Positions 46,177 to 54,598 of a DNA stretch of 64,000 nt are shown here, piece after piece. The notes under the pieces are model-generated. The model saw only the letters and a list, made by a program, of their open reading frames with translations. It was not told the DNA's origin and did no database searches. How positions within the stretch are numbered: the stretch's first letter is position 1; each line of letters starts with the position of its first letter. Origin of the DNA: Kaistella carnis (GTDB lineage Bacteria; Bacteroidota; Bacteroidia; Flavobacteriales; Weeksellaceae); assembly GCF_003860585.1 (NCBI RefSeq), contig NZ_CP034159.1, positions 3,038,001 through 3,102,000 on the forward strand, in the 5' to 3' direction. A program made the translations under genes and the position numbers.

Positions 46177-46872
46177 CTACCGCTTCTTTACTTTTTTGCC
46201 TGGATGAGAAATTACAACAGCATTTTCTTTTCTTATTTTACGGCCGATATAAGCCATGGCAAAAGGAATTAGAAATAGAACCATTCTACCTGTTCCTGGA
46301 TCAAAGAAACAAACCAGCAATGATATTAAAAAAATAGTCGGCGTAACAAGCGATCTTATTTTCCCATATTTCTCATAATTTACCGGCACAAATTCGGAGA
46401 TTTTATGTTTGGGATTGGTGATATAAGCCAGCAGAATAAAGTTCATAATACCTGTAAAGCAGATATTGAAAACGTAAATTGCATAAGGCGAAATCAATTT
46501 TAAGTGTCCTTATGTCACCGAATATTCGCTGTAGATTGCCGTTGTAAAAGGCATTATCACAATCGTGAAAAGAAAAATTAAGTTGATCCAAAGCAACCTT
46601 TTTGAATAATTGATGACGTAGCCAAACATATTGTGGTGGGCAGTCCAATAAATTCCAATAAGGAAAAAACTCATTACAAATCCTAACAGTTGCGGAATCT
46701 GCTTTGCGAATTCATTTAAAAACTGTCCCTCCGTCGCATTTTCCGACACGATTGGAACTTTCAAGTCAATCACTAAAATCGTGATGGCTATAGCAAAAAC
46801 AGCATCACTGAAAAATATCAAACGTTCGACCTGAAAGTCTTGCTTGTGAGGATGATGAGGTAAAGATAGCAT
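46177..46872 (-). pseudogene. TMEM175-family (DUF1211) channel gene split by an in-frame stop
   Basis: Two ORFs in the same frame make one protein of ~231 positions, the family's usual length. The first (46510-46872) holds the hallmark ERLIFFSDAVFAIAITILVI of bacterial TMEM175 K+ channels and three more helices to ...TAIYSEYSVT. A TAA at 46510-46512 interrupts it; the frame continues as GHLKLISPYAIYVFNICF with two further helix regions (46177-46497). One point mutation explains the break. The second half has only a TTG as start. Read-through, re-initiation or a sequencing error are alternatives to loss of function. Confidence 0.8.
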
Positions 46873-46983
46873 CGCAAAGTTTTTATAAAATTACTTAAAA
46901 ATAAGAGGCAATGTTATCTTTTCTACCTATTTCAGTAGATTTAAATTCCGTAAAAGAAATTAATTCATCAGGAAATTCCATAA

Positions 46984-47017
46984 AAAAATCCCGCTTCAAG
47001 GGTGAAGCAGGATTTGT
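46984..47017 (-). terminator. Terminator of minus-strand T9SS cargo gene
   Basis: AAATCCCGCTTCA / TGAAGCAGGATTT, 13-bp arms with one mismatch, followed on the minus strand by seven T. It lies 11 bp after the stop of the T9SS-sorted protein. Confidence 0.8.
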
Positions 47018-47027
47018 ATTTAAATGG

Positions 47028-47942
47028 TTATTCTTTAATAATTTTTGTGTTATAAAGTGAGCCTTTATCGGTAAGAACCTTCAGCACATAAATACCTGAT
47101 TTTAAGGTGTGGAGTGAAATCTCTCTTTGATCTGTAAATTGAGCTACTTTTTGTCCCAGTACATTATAAATTTCAAGAGATCTAATTTTTTCTCCTTCAG
47201 GTATTTTTACGTTTAGGACCTCTTTCACAGGATTGGGATAGATCATTAACTTTTGACTTTTTACTGTATTTACAGACAGGTTTTCATTGTTAATTTTAAT
47301 GTTATCAATATATGCTGAGCCCGCGAAATTATCATGTACGAAATTTAATCCTTCCAAATTGGTTTTAGAAAAGTTTTCGCCGGTATAAACCAAATTATTA
47401 TTAATATAATACTTGATAGAATCTGCTGTAATTTCAGTTTTTAAGTGATACCAGGTATTAGGTTCCCACGTAAAATCAGCAGTGTCGTAATCGTAATCTT
47501 CACTGGTTACGATCTCCGTGTTTCCTGTATAATTAAATGAATATACCGAAATTGGCATAAATTCATCGCCTGCTATACCCCAAGTTCCAAATTCAAATGT
47601 TGAACCTTCTAATTCTGAAATGTAGACGTCAAATTCTACCGTCAAATTATTAAAATCATAGCTCGAAGACAATTGTTTCGCAGCACCGAAGATAGGGAAC
47701 CAACCAAAATCTTCATTTTCATCAACAGATATTTTTAAAGCATTTGTTCCTTCCGTAGCAAATTCGTTGGAGACTTCCTGATTGTTAATCGGTTGTTCTT
47801 CACTGTTGAGCGTAACTTCCCATCCGTTTTGATTATGGACAGAACCCAAGGTGTAATTTTCTGAATTTTCAAACGAAATCGTTTGCTGTGCGCTAAATAA
47901 AAGGGATGCAAATCCCAAAGCCATAAAATAAAGTTTCTTCAT
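47028..47942 (-). CDS. T9SS type A sorting domain protein, lectin-like
   Basis: 304 residues: signal peptide (about 1-18, ending FSAQQ), a ~200-residue jelly-roll domain of the concanavalin/LamG kind (QTISFENSENYTLGSVHNQNGW, paired with a late AYIDNIKIN strand), and a C-terminal sorting domain (LMIYPNPVKEVLNVKIPEG ... LKSGIYVLKV) that directs secretion through the type IX system and attachment to the surface. Such domains often bind sugars. It is divergent from a second T9SS cargo gene 109 bp away. Confidence 0.9.
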   Translation of the reverse strand: MKKLYFMALGFASLLFSAQQTISFENSENYTLGSVHNQNGWEVTLNSEEQPINNQEVSNEFATEGTNALKISVDENEDFGWFPIFGAAKQLSSSYDFNNLTVEFDVYISELEGSTFEFGTWGIAGDEFMPISVYSFNYTGNTEIVTSEDYDYDTADFTWEPNTWYHLKTEITADSIKYYINNNLVYTGENFSKTNLEGLNFVHDNFAGSAYIDNIKINNENLSVNTVKSQKLMIYPNPVKEVLNVKIPEGEKIRSLEIYNVLGQKVAQFTDQREISLHTLKSGIYVLKVLTDKGSLYNTKIIKE

Positions 47943-48023
47943 TGAATTAAATTTTTCCCAATAATAAGAATAAATTATTAAACAGACATTTGGATTGTAG
48001 GAATAACTGTTGTTTTCTTTTGC

Positions 48024-48031
48024 TATATTTG
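48024..48031 (+). promoter_or_regulatory. -7 promoter element of T9SS cargo gene 2
   Basis: TATATTTG matches TAnnTTTG, 20 bp before the start codon at 48052. Confidence 0.6.
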
Positions 48032-48051
48032 AGTTAATTATAAATTAAATT

Positions 48052-48885
48052 ATGAAGAATACTCTATTTTTTGGTCTTTCTCTATTTTGTACCTCTTTGG
48101 TAATGGGACAGAATGCCACCTCAATTCCACAAAAATCTCAGACTGCGTCAAGCGTTGATCTTCCTTACTCTTATGGTTTTGAAACCGAAGATCTGGATGA
48201 ATGGTTTGTAACCAATGAAGGTGCTGGAAATATATGGGAACGTATGACGGCAACGTCTTCTACACCCGATCCTTCCGAAGGAACCTATTATATGATTTAT
48301 CAGTTTCACCCGACAGATTCAGCTAATACCTATCTGTACTCCAGAGGTCTTAATTTGAAAGCGGGTAGAAACATCACCTTGCAATTCGACTATCAAGGAG
48401 TTGATTATTGGTTCCCAGAAAAGATGGAAGTGAAAATTGGTACCGCAGCAACCATTGCCGGGCAAACTACTCAACTATGGATTGATGAAGAGATAGGAAA
48501 TTATCCTTACGAAACTGCGACTGTGAATTTCACCGTTCCTGCAGATGGCGTATATTATTTATCCTTTAGAGCATTTTCTGACCCCGATCAATTTTATTTG
48601 GCCTTAGATAATATTAAGGTTTACGAAAATGTTTTGGCAACTCAAAATGCAACTAAATCAACACTAAAATTTTATCCAAATCCGGTGAAAGATATACTTA
48701 CCATTTCCGATGTTAAAGAAATTTCGAGTTATACCATCTTTGATATTTCTGGCAAAAAGGTTCTTTCCAATTCTGCCAAATCATCGAAACTGGAATTGAA
48801 TGTTTCTCAGTTAAAACCTGGGATGTACATTGTTAAAGCAAATTCGGATGGCGTTTTAAAAACATTTAAATTTATTAAGAAATAA
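48052..48885 (+). CDS. T9SS type A sorting domain protein, choice-of-anchor J-like
   Basis: 277 residues: signal peptide (about 1-19, ending VMGQN), then a beta-sandwich starting SYGFETEDLDEWFV and closing with YLALDNIKVYE, the pattern of MAM-like or choice-of-anchor J domains, and a type A sorting domain (LKFYPNPVKDILTISDV ... LKPGMYIVKA). Secreted to the surface by the type IX system. It shares its layout with the divergent neighbour, so the pair may serve a common surface role. No catalytic residues are seen. Confidence 0.9.
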   Translation: MKNTLFFGLSLFCTSLVMGQNATSIPQKSQTASSVDLPYSYGFETEDLDEWFVTNEGAGNIWERMTATSSTPDPSEGTYYMIYQFHPTDSANTYLYSRGLNLKAGRNITLQFDYQGVDYWFPEKMEVKIGTAATIAGQTTQLWIDEEIGNYPYETATVNFTVPADGVYYLSFRAFSDPDQFYLALDNIKVYENVLATQNATKSTLKFYPNPVKDILTISDVKEISSYTIFDISGKKVLSNSAKSSKLELNVSQLKPGMYIVKANSDGVLKTFKFIKK

Positions 48886-48912
48886 TATTATTTCGAAAAT
48901 GACTCAATAAAA

Positions 48913-48936
48913 AAAGCCACAGTGATCTGTGGCTTT
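48913..48936. terminator. Bidirectional terminator between T9SS gene and baeRF gene
   Basis: AAAGCCACAG / CTGTGGCTTT, 10-bp perfect stem with a TGAT loop and an A tract on the left side. It lies between two converging genes. Confidence 0.8.
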
Positions 48937-48955
48937 GCGTTTGGAAGGCGTCTGA

Positions 48956-50035
48956 TTAATATCTTGTAATTGCTCCAAAACCATTGAATTTTTCCAATGA
49001 ACCTTTTGGTAAAAAGACTGCGTCTCCGCCGTAGTTCATGTTCATTTCAATCATTTCATCGAAAATATCATCGATCATTTCCTTTGGTTTTTCGTCATTC
49101 TCACTTAGAAGATTGACAGAACCGTTTTCTAGTACTGCAGGTTGAAATAATCCCTGCTGTACAAAGAGCGTTTGGACTTTTCCTTCTTTAATAGCCGACA
49201 TAATTTCATTTACATCGCTTAAGAAACGTCCGGTTCCCACGGCTTTATCGAGATCTTCTTTTCGCTCGATATTACTTTTTTCAACATGTTCTTTTATGAT
49301 TGGCCAAGCCTCTTTTACGATTGCTCCTGCTTTTTCTTCTAATCTGTTACCGTTTAGATACGTTTCTAAAATACTTTCTTTTTCATCGGCAATTTTTAAA
49401 TATTCGTAGAAGTTTGCTTCTTCCGTACAAATCAAAACCGGAAGTGGATTTTCTTTTCGGATGATATTCACTTGTTTATCAACGCGGTTAAAAAACTCTG
49501 CAATCAAATTCGTTTGGCGACCGGCATCTGATGCCTCAATGCTGGACGAAGTATGGAAGTCGGTGTTTTCAATAGGGAAAGGACTGGTAATTTCTTTGAT
49601 GACCTGATCATTCATTGCCTGGATGAAACGGACTTTTTGCTGGCTTAAAACCAAAACATAATAACTGGAAGTCAGGTGAATCGCTCGCAGTAAATCCCGC
49701 GTTGCAAAGGTGTCTCCAATGATTACACGGTCTACAACCGGAATCGGCAGGCGCAGATATTCTGCAATTTCCTTTTCAGCGTTTACAAAAAGCACCAGGC
49801 TTTCTAAGTTATGAGAATGATCAATGGTTGCTTCCAGATTCGTTAGGCTTTCCACGATGGTTTGTGCTGTCTTTTTGTCTAAGGAATTCATCAGTCTTTC
49901 CTCTGCTTCCTTAATCAGGTTTTTCAGCATGATCGCATCTTTCTGATTGTCGGGAGCAGTTCGGTGCGTGTTCAAAATTAGCGTTACGCAATTTTCAGCA
50001 TTAACTTTCTTCAGTTCATTTAATTTCTTGTTCAT
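48956..50035 (-). CDS. eRF1-like protein of the baeRF/Balon type, putative ribosome hibernation factor
   Basis: 359 residues, cytoplasmic. The start LKKVNAENCVTLILNTHRT and the middle RAIHLTSSYYVLVLSQQKVRFIQA fit the bacterial archaeo-eukaryotic release factor-like families (baeRF, family 3). The related protein Balon binds the ribosomal A site in dormant cells. There is no GGQ motif, so peptide release is not expected. The C-terminal GGDAVFLPKGSLEKFNGFGAITRY segment matches the third eRF1-like domain. No operon partner. The family call is from memory of the pattern. Confidence 0.7.
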   Translation of the reverse strand: MNKKLNELKKVNAENCVTLILNTHRTAPDNQKDAIMLKNLIKEAEERLMNSLDKKTAQTIVESLTNLEATIDHSHNLESLVLFVNAEKEIAEYLRLPIPVVDRVIIGDTFATRDLLRAIHLTSSYYVLVLSQQKVRFIQAMNDQVIKEITSPFPIENTDFHTSSSIEASDAGRQTNLIAEFFNRVDKQVNIIRKENPLPVLICTEEANFYEYLKIADEKESILETYLNGNRLEEKAGAIVKEAWPIIKEHVEKSNIERKEDLDKAVGTGRFLSDVNEIMSAIKEGKVQTLFVQQGLFQPAVLENGSVNLLSENDEKPKEMIDDIFDEMIEMNMNYGGDAVFLPKGSLEKFNGFGAITRY

Positions 50036-50274
50036 ATCGTTTATTTTAAAAATTATTGTAATTCTTCTTTAGAATGACTTTTCTATTTTAACTCATCAGT
50101 TTTTGATTTTTAGTTTGGAATTCCGTAATAAATAAATCAAATGGTTTTCTGATTATTATTAATATACAAAAATTAAACGACATTTCCTAATTTCAGGGCG
50201 ATGCAGAAGATTTCCTGCTTTTACAAATGTCCATTGAAAGAATTTTCCCCAGAAATTTAATATTGATTTTCTAC

Positions 50275-50300
50275 AAAAAAAAGAGTGAATTAATCACTCT
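50275..50300 (-). terminator. Terminator after flavin reductase-like gene
   Basis: On the minus strand an AGAGTGA / TCACTCT stem with a 5-base loop is followed by a run of T, just past the stop codon at 50306. Confidence 0.75.
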
Positions 50301-50305
50301 CTTAC

Positions 50306-51127
50306 TTATTGTTTTAAAATTTCCCAGGCTTCCGCAATTTGATTTTGGTGGAGGAGTTTTTGTGCTTCGATATGGATCGATTCATCACTACTGAAATTTC
50401 CCGTCGGCAGTTCTTCCACGTTTGCGAGCATTCCCAGATCATTTCCTGTGAAAATGTCGCTTAATTTAATTTCATCCGGTAATCTGTCAAAACCAATTCC
50501 TTTCGTTACTAAAGGTTTTGGAACTTCAAATAAATTATCGGCATTATTTCTGGAATACCAGTTTCCGCCTAATCTTGCGACAAGATCTAACTTTTTCTGA
50601 TCTAAATTTCCTTCCTCATTCAAATATTCTTCGCGAACATGAATTTTAATGATTTCGCAAATAACCAAATTTCCGGCGCCACCTTCTGTTCCCAAGTGTT
50701 TAATTTCTAAAGCTTTACATTCTAAATTCACGGGACATTCCTCAATCAGTTTCGGCATTACCAAATCTGCATCTTTCATCGTCAGGCCGGATTTTATGAA
50801 CTCATTAACTTCTTTCCCGTATTCTGTTGAAGCCAGTGAAATCTGCTGTACGATTTTATAGTTAACAATTCCGATGACAACTTCCGGAACTTCCAGTACA
50901 TTTTCCAAAGTATGTTTCGTGGTATTGTCGCGAACTCTTCTTGCCGGCGAAAAAATTACAACCGGCGGGTTCGAACTAAACATATTAAAAAAACTGAACG
51001 GACTTAAATTCACGTTCCCGTCTTTATCAACAGTCGAGGCCAAAGCAATCGGCCGTGGTGCAATCGCGGTCTGCAGAAGAGTTTGCAGTTGAAAGTTGTT
51101 TAAGTCTAAAGGAGATATTGTTTTCAT
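50306..51127 (-). CDS. Flavin reductase-like FMN-binding protein
   Basis: 273 residues. The N-terminal ~200 form the flavin reductase-like split barrel (AIAPRPIALASTVDKDGNVN, SPFSFFNMFSSNPPVVIFSP), binding FMN. The remaining ~70 residues are a C-terminal extension of family members in this phylum. It probably reduces flavin or an unknown substrate with NAD(P)H. It is the last gene on the minus strand downstream of the homogentisate genes and may be part of that region, but a direct role is not shown. Confidence 0.82.
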   Translation of the reverse strand: MKTISPLDLNNFQLQTLLQTAIAPRPIALASTVDKDGNVNLSPFSFFNMFSSNPPVVIFSPARRVRDNTTKHTLENVLEVPEVVIGIVNYKIVQQISLASTEYGKEVNEFIKSGLTMKDADLVMPKLIEECPVNLECKALEIKHLGTEGGAGNLVICEIIKIHVREEYLNEEGNLDQKKLDLVARLGGNWYSRNNADNLFEVPKPLVTKGIGFDRLPDEIKLSDIFTGNDLGMLANVEELPTGNFSSDESIHIEAQKLLHQNQIAEAWEILKQ

Positions 51128-51177
51128 TGTTATTAATAATTGTAAAAAGTAAATTCAAATTTTTAGGAAAGAAATGT

Positions 51178-51378
51178 TTACCTCTTTTTTCTAAAATATA
51201 GGACAATAGAAATGATTATAAGAATAATCAGTATCGGAACAAATAAAATGATATCGGTTCGAATCACAGGATCATTAGGCGATAAATCAGTCATCCACTT
51301 TGGCAAATACCAAAATTCATAGATTAAAAAAGCAACCACCAAGATGATCGTTATAATTTGGAAAACTGTTACTTTCAC
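51178..51378 (-). CDS. Small two-helix membrane protein
   Basis: 66 residues with two transmembrane segments (about 4-22 and 42-61) joined by a short polar loop (YLPKWMTDLSPNDPVIRTD) and a basic tail. It lies 19 bp downstream of fahA on the same strand, so it is probably co-transcribed. No family recognised. Confidence 0.6.
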   Translation of the reverse strand: MKVTVFQIITIILVVAFLIYEFWYLPKWMTDLSPNDPVIRTDIILFVPILIILIIISIVLYFRKKR

Positions 51379-51397
51379 TTAGATCTTTATCGTAAAA

Positions 51398-52645
51398 TTA
51401 TTTTGCAGCCAACACTTTACCTGTCACTTCTCCAAAACCAACTCGGATACCATCTTTCTCCGCAAAACCTCTCATAATCACCGTATCATTATCATTAATA
51501 AATTTACGTTCGGTTCCATCTGATAATTTCAAAGGTTCAGTTCCTCTCCAAGTCAGTTCGAGCATTGAGCCGAATGAACTTTTCTCAGTTCCGGAAATGG
51601 TTCCTGAAGCATACATGTCACCAACTTCTACGTTACAACCATTTACGGTATGATGAGCCAGTTGCTGTAGCATATTCCAATACATGAATTTATAATTGCT
51701 TTCTGAAATTAAATTTTCTTCGCCATTTTCCGGTTGAATATAAACTTGAAGTTGAATATCAAAATTCTGCTGACCTTCGAATTTTAGATAGTCTAAAACT
51801 TCAGGTTCCTGTTTTGGAGAATCAGTTTTAAAAGGTTTCAAGGCTTCTAAAGTAACTACCCAAGGCGAAATCGTAGAGCAGAAGTTTTTTCCTAAAAATG
51901 GTCCCAGCGGAACATATTCCCAACTTTGTATATCTCGTGCCGACCAGTCATTAAACAGAACCATTCCAAAAATTGCATCTTCGGCTTCGGAAGTGGAGAT
52001 GCTGTCGCCCATTTCTGTGTTTTTATTTACGATGAACGCCATTTCCAGTTCGAAATCCAGTTGCTTACAAGGTCCGAAAATTGGATTTTCCTCGCCAACA
52101 GGTTTCATCTGACCTTTCGGACGGTGAAATTCGGTGCCGGAAATTACAATAGAAGAAGCACGACCATGATAACCCACCGGAAGATGTTTCCAGTTTGGAA
52201 GAAGTGCATTATCTTCACCACGGAACATTTTTCCAACATTGGTGGCGTGTTCGATGCTGCTGTAGAAATCGGTATAGTTTGGAACATGAACCGGCATCAT
52301 CATTTGAACTTGATTAAAGTCGTAGAAACATTCTTCAATCGTTTTTTCGTCGCCCGCAAGTTTAGAATCTTCGCTTAATATTTCCTGAATTTTTAATCGT
52401 ACCGCGTTGGTTATGGGTTTTCCTAATTCTATAAATTCATTTAAAGTATAGGCTTCAAAAACATTTTCTGTAAGTCCTTCAATTCCGTCAAAAAAACCGT
52501 AATCGTATAAAGTAGCCAAATCCAACACCTTGTCGCCGATTCTTGTGCAGCATGCAATGTATTCCTGGTTAAATACAGCAACACCAAACGGAATATTATA
52601 AATTGAAAAATCTGAATTTTCAGGATAGTTGATAAATGATTTCAT
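51398..52645 (-). CDS. fahA: Fumarylacetoacetase
   Basis: 415 residues. Splits fumarylacetoacetate to fumarate and acetoacetate, the last step of tyrosine and phenylalanine breakdown. The N-terminal SH3-like domain (FGVAVFNQEYIACCTRIGD) and the catalytic beta-roll with YTDFYSSIEHATNVG, HLPVGYHGRASSIV and DFELEMAFIV, whose acidic and His residues bind Ca/Mg, are all present. The length matches eukaryotic-type enzymes. It lies in a minus-strand region with hpd and hmgA. Maleylacetoacetate isomerase is not in the window. Confidence 0.95.
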   Translation of the reverse strand: MKSFINYPENSDFSIYNIPFGVAVFNQEYIACCTRIGDKVLDLATLYDYGFFDGIEGLTENVFEAYTLNEFIELGKPITNAVRLKIQEILSEDSKLAGDEKTIEECFYDFNQVQMMMPVHVPNYTDFYSSIEHATNVGKMFRGEDNALLPNWKHLPVGYHGRASSIVISGTEFHRPKGQMKPVGEENPIFGPCKQLDFELEMAFIVNKNTEMGDSISTSEAEDAIFGMVLFNDWSARDIQSWEYVPLGPFLGKNFCSTISPWVVTLEALKPFKTDSPKQEPEVLDYLKFEGQQNFDIQLQVYIQPENGEENLISESNYKFMYWNMLQQLAHHTVNGCNVEVGDMYASGTISGTEKSSFGSMLELTWRGTEPLKLSDGTERKFINDNDTVIMRGFAEKDGIRVGFGEVTGKVLAAK

Positions 52646-52663
52646 AATGATTGTAATTAAAAT

Positions 52664-52705
52664 AAAGGTTCAAAGTGTACTTTTTAAATAAACTTTGAAC
52701 CTTTT
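52664..52705 (-). terminator. Terminator between 153-residue ORF and fahA
   Basis: AAAGGTTCAAAGT / ACTTTGAACCTTT, 13-bp perfect stem with a 15-base loop and a T-rich tail on the minus strand. It sits 19 bp before the fahA start codon, so fahA needs a promoter within that short space or relies on read-through. Confidence 0.7.
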
Positions 52706-52720
52706 ATTGAGAGTTGATAT

Positions 52721-53182
52721 TTACTTTTTGTTAATGGCACTTTCTTCAATCCACCGCTCTTTGGAGTTGATGTCGATCAGATATAAAATCTTTTTCTGCT
52801 CCGTCAGTAAAAAGGCTTTGGTGATGGCAATCGGGATTTTTTTTCCTTCGAGCATATCAGCTCTCAAAGAAATAATCTGATTTTTTGATCGTACAATATC
52901 GCCCGTAAAAACATTTGCGTTGGTTTCGCCCGTTTTTTTATCATCGAAAACTTCAACGTAGGTTGCGTTATTTCCTTTAATGATGATGAAATTTCTTTCG
53001 ACATGATCGTCAAAATCTTTAATTAAAACGAATTTCGAATCCTCGATACTTACGTTCTGCAGATTTTGATTTACGCCTCTTTTCGCTTCCAAGCGGTCCA
53101 AAATAGCGTTAATGCTGCCATATTGTGCTTTCAGACCTAAGCTTGAAATAAGAAGGATAAAAACGAAAGATATTTTTTTCAT
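52721..53182 (-). CDS. Hypothetical secreted protein
   Basis: 153 residues with a signal peptide (about 1-19, ending GLKAQ). The mature part is mixed alpha/beta with no catalytic motif I recognise (ILDRLEAKRGVNQNLQNVSI, then FDDHVERNFIIIKGNNATYV). It lies 44 bp downstream of hpd on the same strand and ends in a strong terminator, so it is probably on the hpd transcript. Link to tyrosine catabolism unproven. Confidence 0.7.
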   Translation of the reverse strand: MKKISFVFILLISSLGLKAQYGSINAILDRLEAKRGVNQNLQNVSIEDSKFVLIKDFDDHVERNFIIIKGNNATYVEVFDDKKTGETNANVFTGDIVRSKNQIISLRADMLEGKKIPIAITKAFLLTEQKKILYLIDINSKERWIEESAINKK

Positions 53183-53225
53183 TGCGTGTGTTTTAGCGAA
53201 GCGTGCTTTTAATTTTAAGAATCGC

Positions 53226-54356
53226 TTATAAGTTTCCTCTTAATTCCTGTTCTCTTTCCAGGGCTTCAAATAGAGCTTTGAAGTTTCCGGCACCGAAACT
53301 TTGTGCGCCGTGACGTTCTATGATTTCAAAGAAAAGAGTAGGACGGTCTTCTACCGGTTTAGTAAAGATCTGTAAAAGATAACCTTCTTCATCATGGTCG
53401 ATCAAAATTCCTAAATCCTGTAATTTCTTCAAATCTTCGTCAATGTGGCCCACTCGTTCCGGAACCATTTCGTAATAAGCTTCCGGTGGTGGCGATAAAA
53501 ATTCTACGCCGCGGGATTTCAGCTCCATTACTGTTTTTATAATGTCTTTGGTTGCGACTGCAATGTGTTGAACTCCTTCGTCTTCATAAAAATCAAGGTA
53601 TTCTTCAACCTGAGATTTTTTCTTTCCTTCCGCAGGTTCATTGATCGGAAATTTTGCAAAACCATTTCCATTACTCATCACTTTAGACATCAGAGCAGAA
53701 TATTCAGTGTTGATTTGTTTATCATCAAAACTTAAAATATTTACAAATCCCATTACATCTTCATACCACTTTACAACCGGGATCATGCGGTTCCAACCGA
53801 CATTTCCTACACAGTGATCGACATACAAAAGACCTACATCGGTAGGATTGTAGACCGTTTCCCATTTTCTGTAACCCGGCATAAAATCTCCTTTATAATT
53901 TTTACGTTCCACAAACATATGCACGGTTTCGCCATAGGTATAGATTCCCGACATACGAACTTCACCATTGTCGTCGGTTAAAGTAGTAGGTTCTAAATAA
54001 GGTTTAGCGCCACGTTTCGTGGTTTCTTCGAAGGCAGAATACGCATCATCAACCCAAAGTGCAAGAACTTTTACTCCATCGCCATGTTTTTTCTGATGCT
54101 CGCAGATAGGAGAATCCGCTTTAAGACCTGAGGTAAGGACCAATCTAATTTTTCCCTGTTGTAAAACGTAAGATGCACGGTCTCTAACTCCAGTTTCGGG
54201 ACCGGCGTAAGCTACCGATTGAAAACCGAATGCGGTTTTATAATAGTGCGCGGCTTGCTTTGCATTTCCGACATAAAATTCAATATAATCTGTTCCGTTA
54301 ATAGGCAGGAAATTTTCTGCTTTTGCAATTTTTTCAGCGAAGGTAAGTGTAGACAT
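53226..54356 (-). CDS. hpd: 4-hydroxyphenylpyruvate dioxygenase
   Basis: 376 residues from ATG 54356 (MSTLTFAEKI); an 8-residue in-frame extension upstream is unlikely to be used. Converts 4-hydroxyphenylpyruvate to homogentisate using non-heme iron and O2. The 2-His-1-Glu facial triad is H181 (YVDHCVGNVG), H264 (GVQHIAVAT) and E344 (LFFEII). Two vicinal-oxygen-chelate domains are complete. hmgA and fahA, the following steps, lie nearby on the same strand. Confidence 0.96.
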   Translation of the reverse strand: MSTLTFAEKIAKAENFLPINGTDYIEFYVGNAKQAAHYYKTAFGFQSVAYAGPETGVRDRASYVLQQGKIRLVLTSGLKADSPICEHQKKHGDGVKVLALWVDDAYSAFEETTKRGAKPYLEPTTLTDDNGEVRMSGIYTYGETVHMFVERKNYKGDFMPGYRKWETVYNPTDVGLLYVDHCVGNVGWNRMIPVVKWYEDVMGFVNILSFDDKQINTEYSALMSKVMSNGNGFAKFPINEPAEGKKKSQVEEYLDFYEDEGVQHIAVATKDIIKTVMELKSRGVEFLSPPPEAYYEMVPERVGHIDEDLKKLQDLGILIDHDEEGYLLQIFTKPVEDRPTLFFEIIERHGAQSFGAGNFKALFEALEREQELRGNL

Positions 54357-54565
54357 TTTTTTTCTTTTTAGATGTTGCAAAGTACAAAAATTATAGGAAT
54401 TTTAAAAATGAAGCGGAATTCTGATTTTATACTTCCAGCCCTATTATTAAATTTTTTTTAAAGTTTTGTAACTAATTTTTTTAATGATAAAAACATGGTG
54501 ATGATGAGATAGAACTTGAAAAGTAGAAGAGGATTTTGAGAGAACTTCTTACCATCCGAAAAAGA

Positions 54566-54591
54566 TAATTCCCAACTTGCGTCGGGAATTA
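54566..54591 (-). terminator. Terminator after CoA-transferase gene
   Basis: TAATTCCC / GGGAATTA stem with a 10-base loop and a T-rich run on the minus strand, 8 bp after the stop of the CoA-transferase gene. It separates that unit from hpd. Confidence 0.75.
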
Positions 54592-54598
54592 TTGATGA

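Noticed and set aside
51926..52378. 150-residue plus-strand ORF
   Set aside because: It lies wholly antisense to fahA, has no recognisable domain, and fits a codon-bias shadow.
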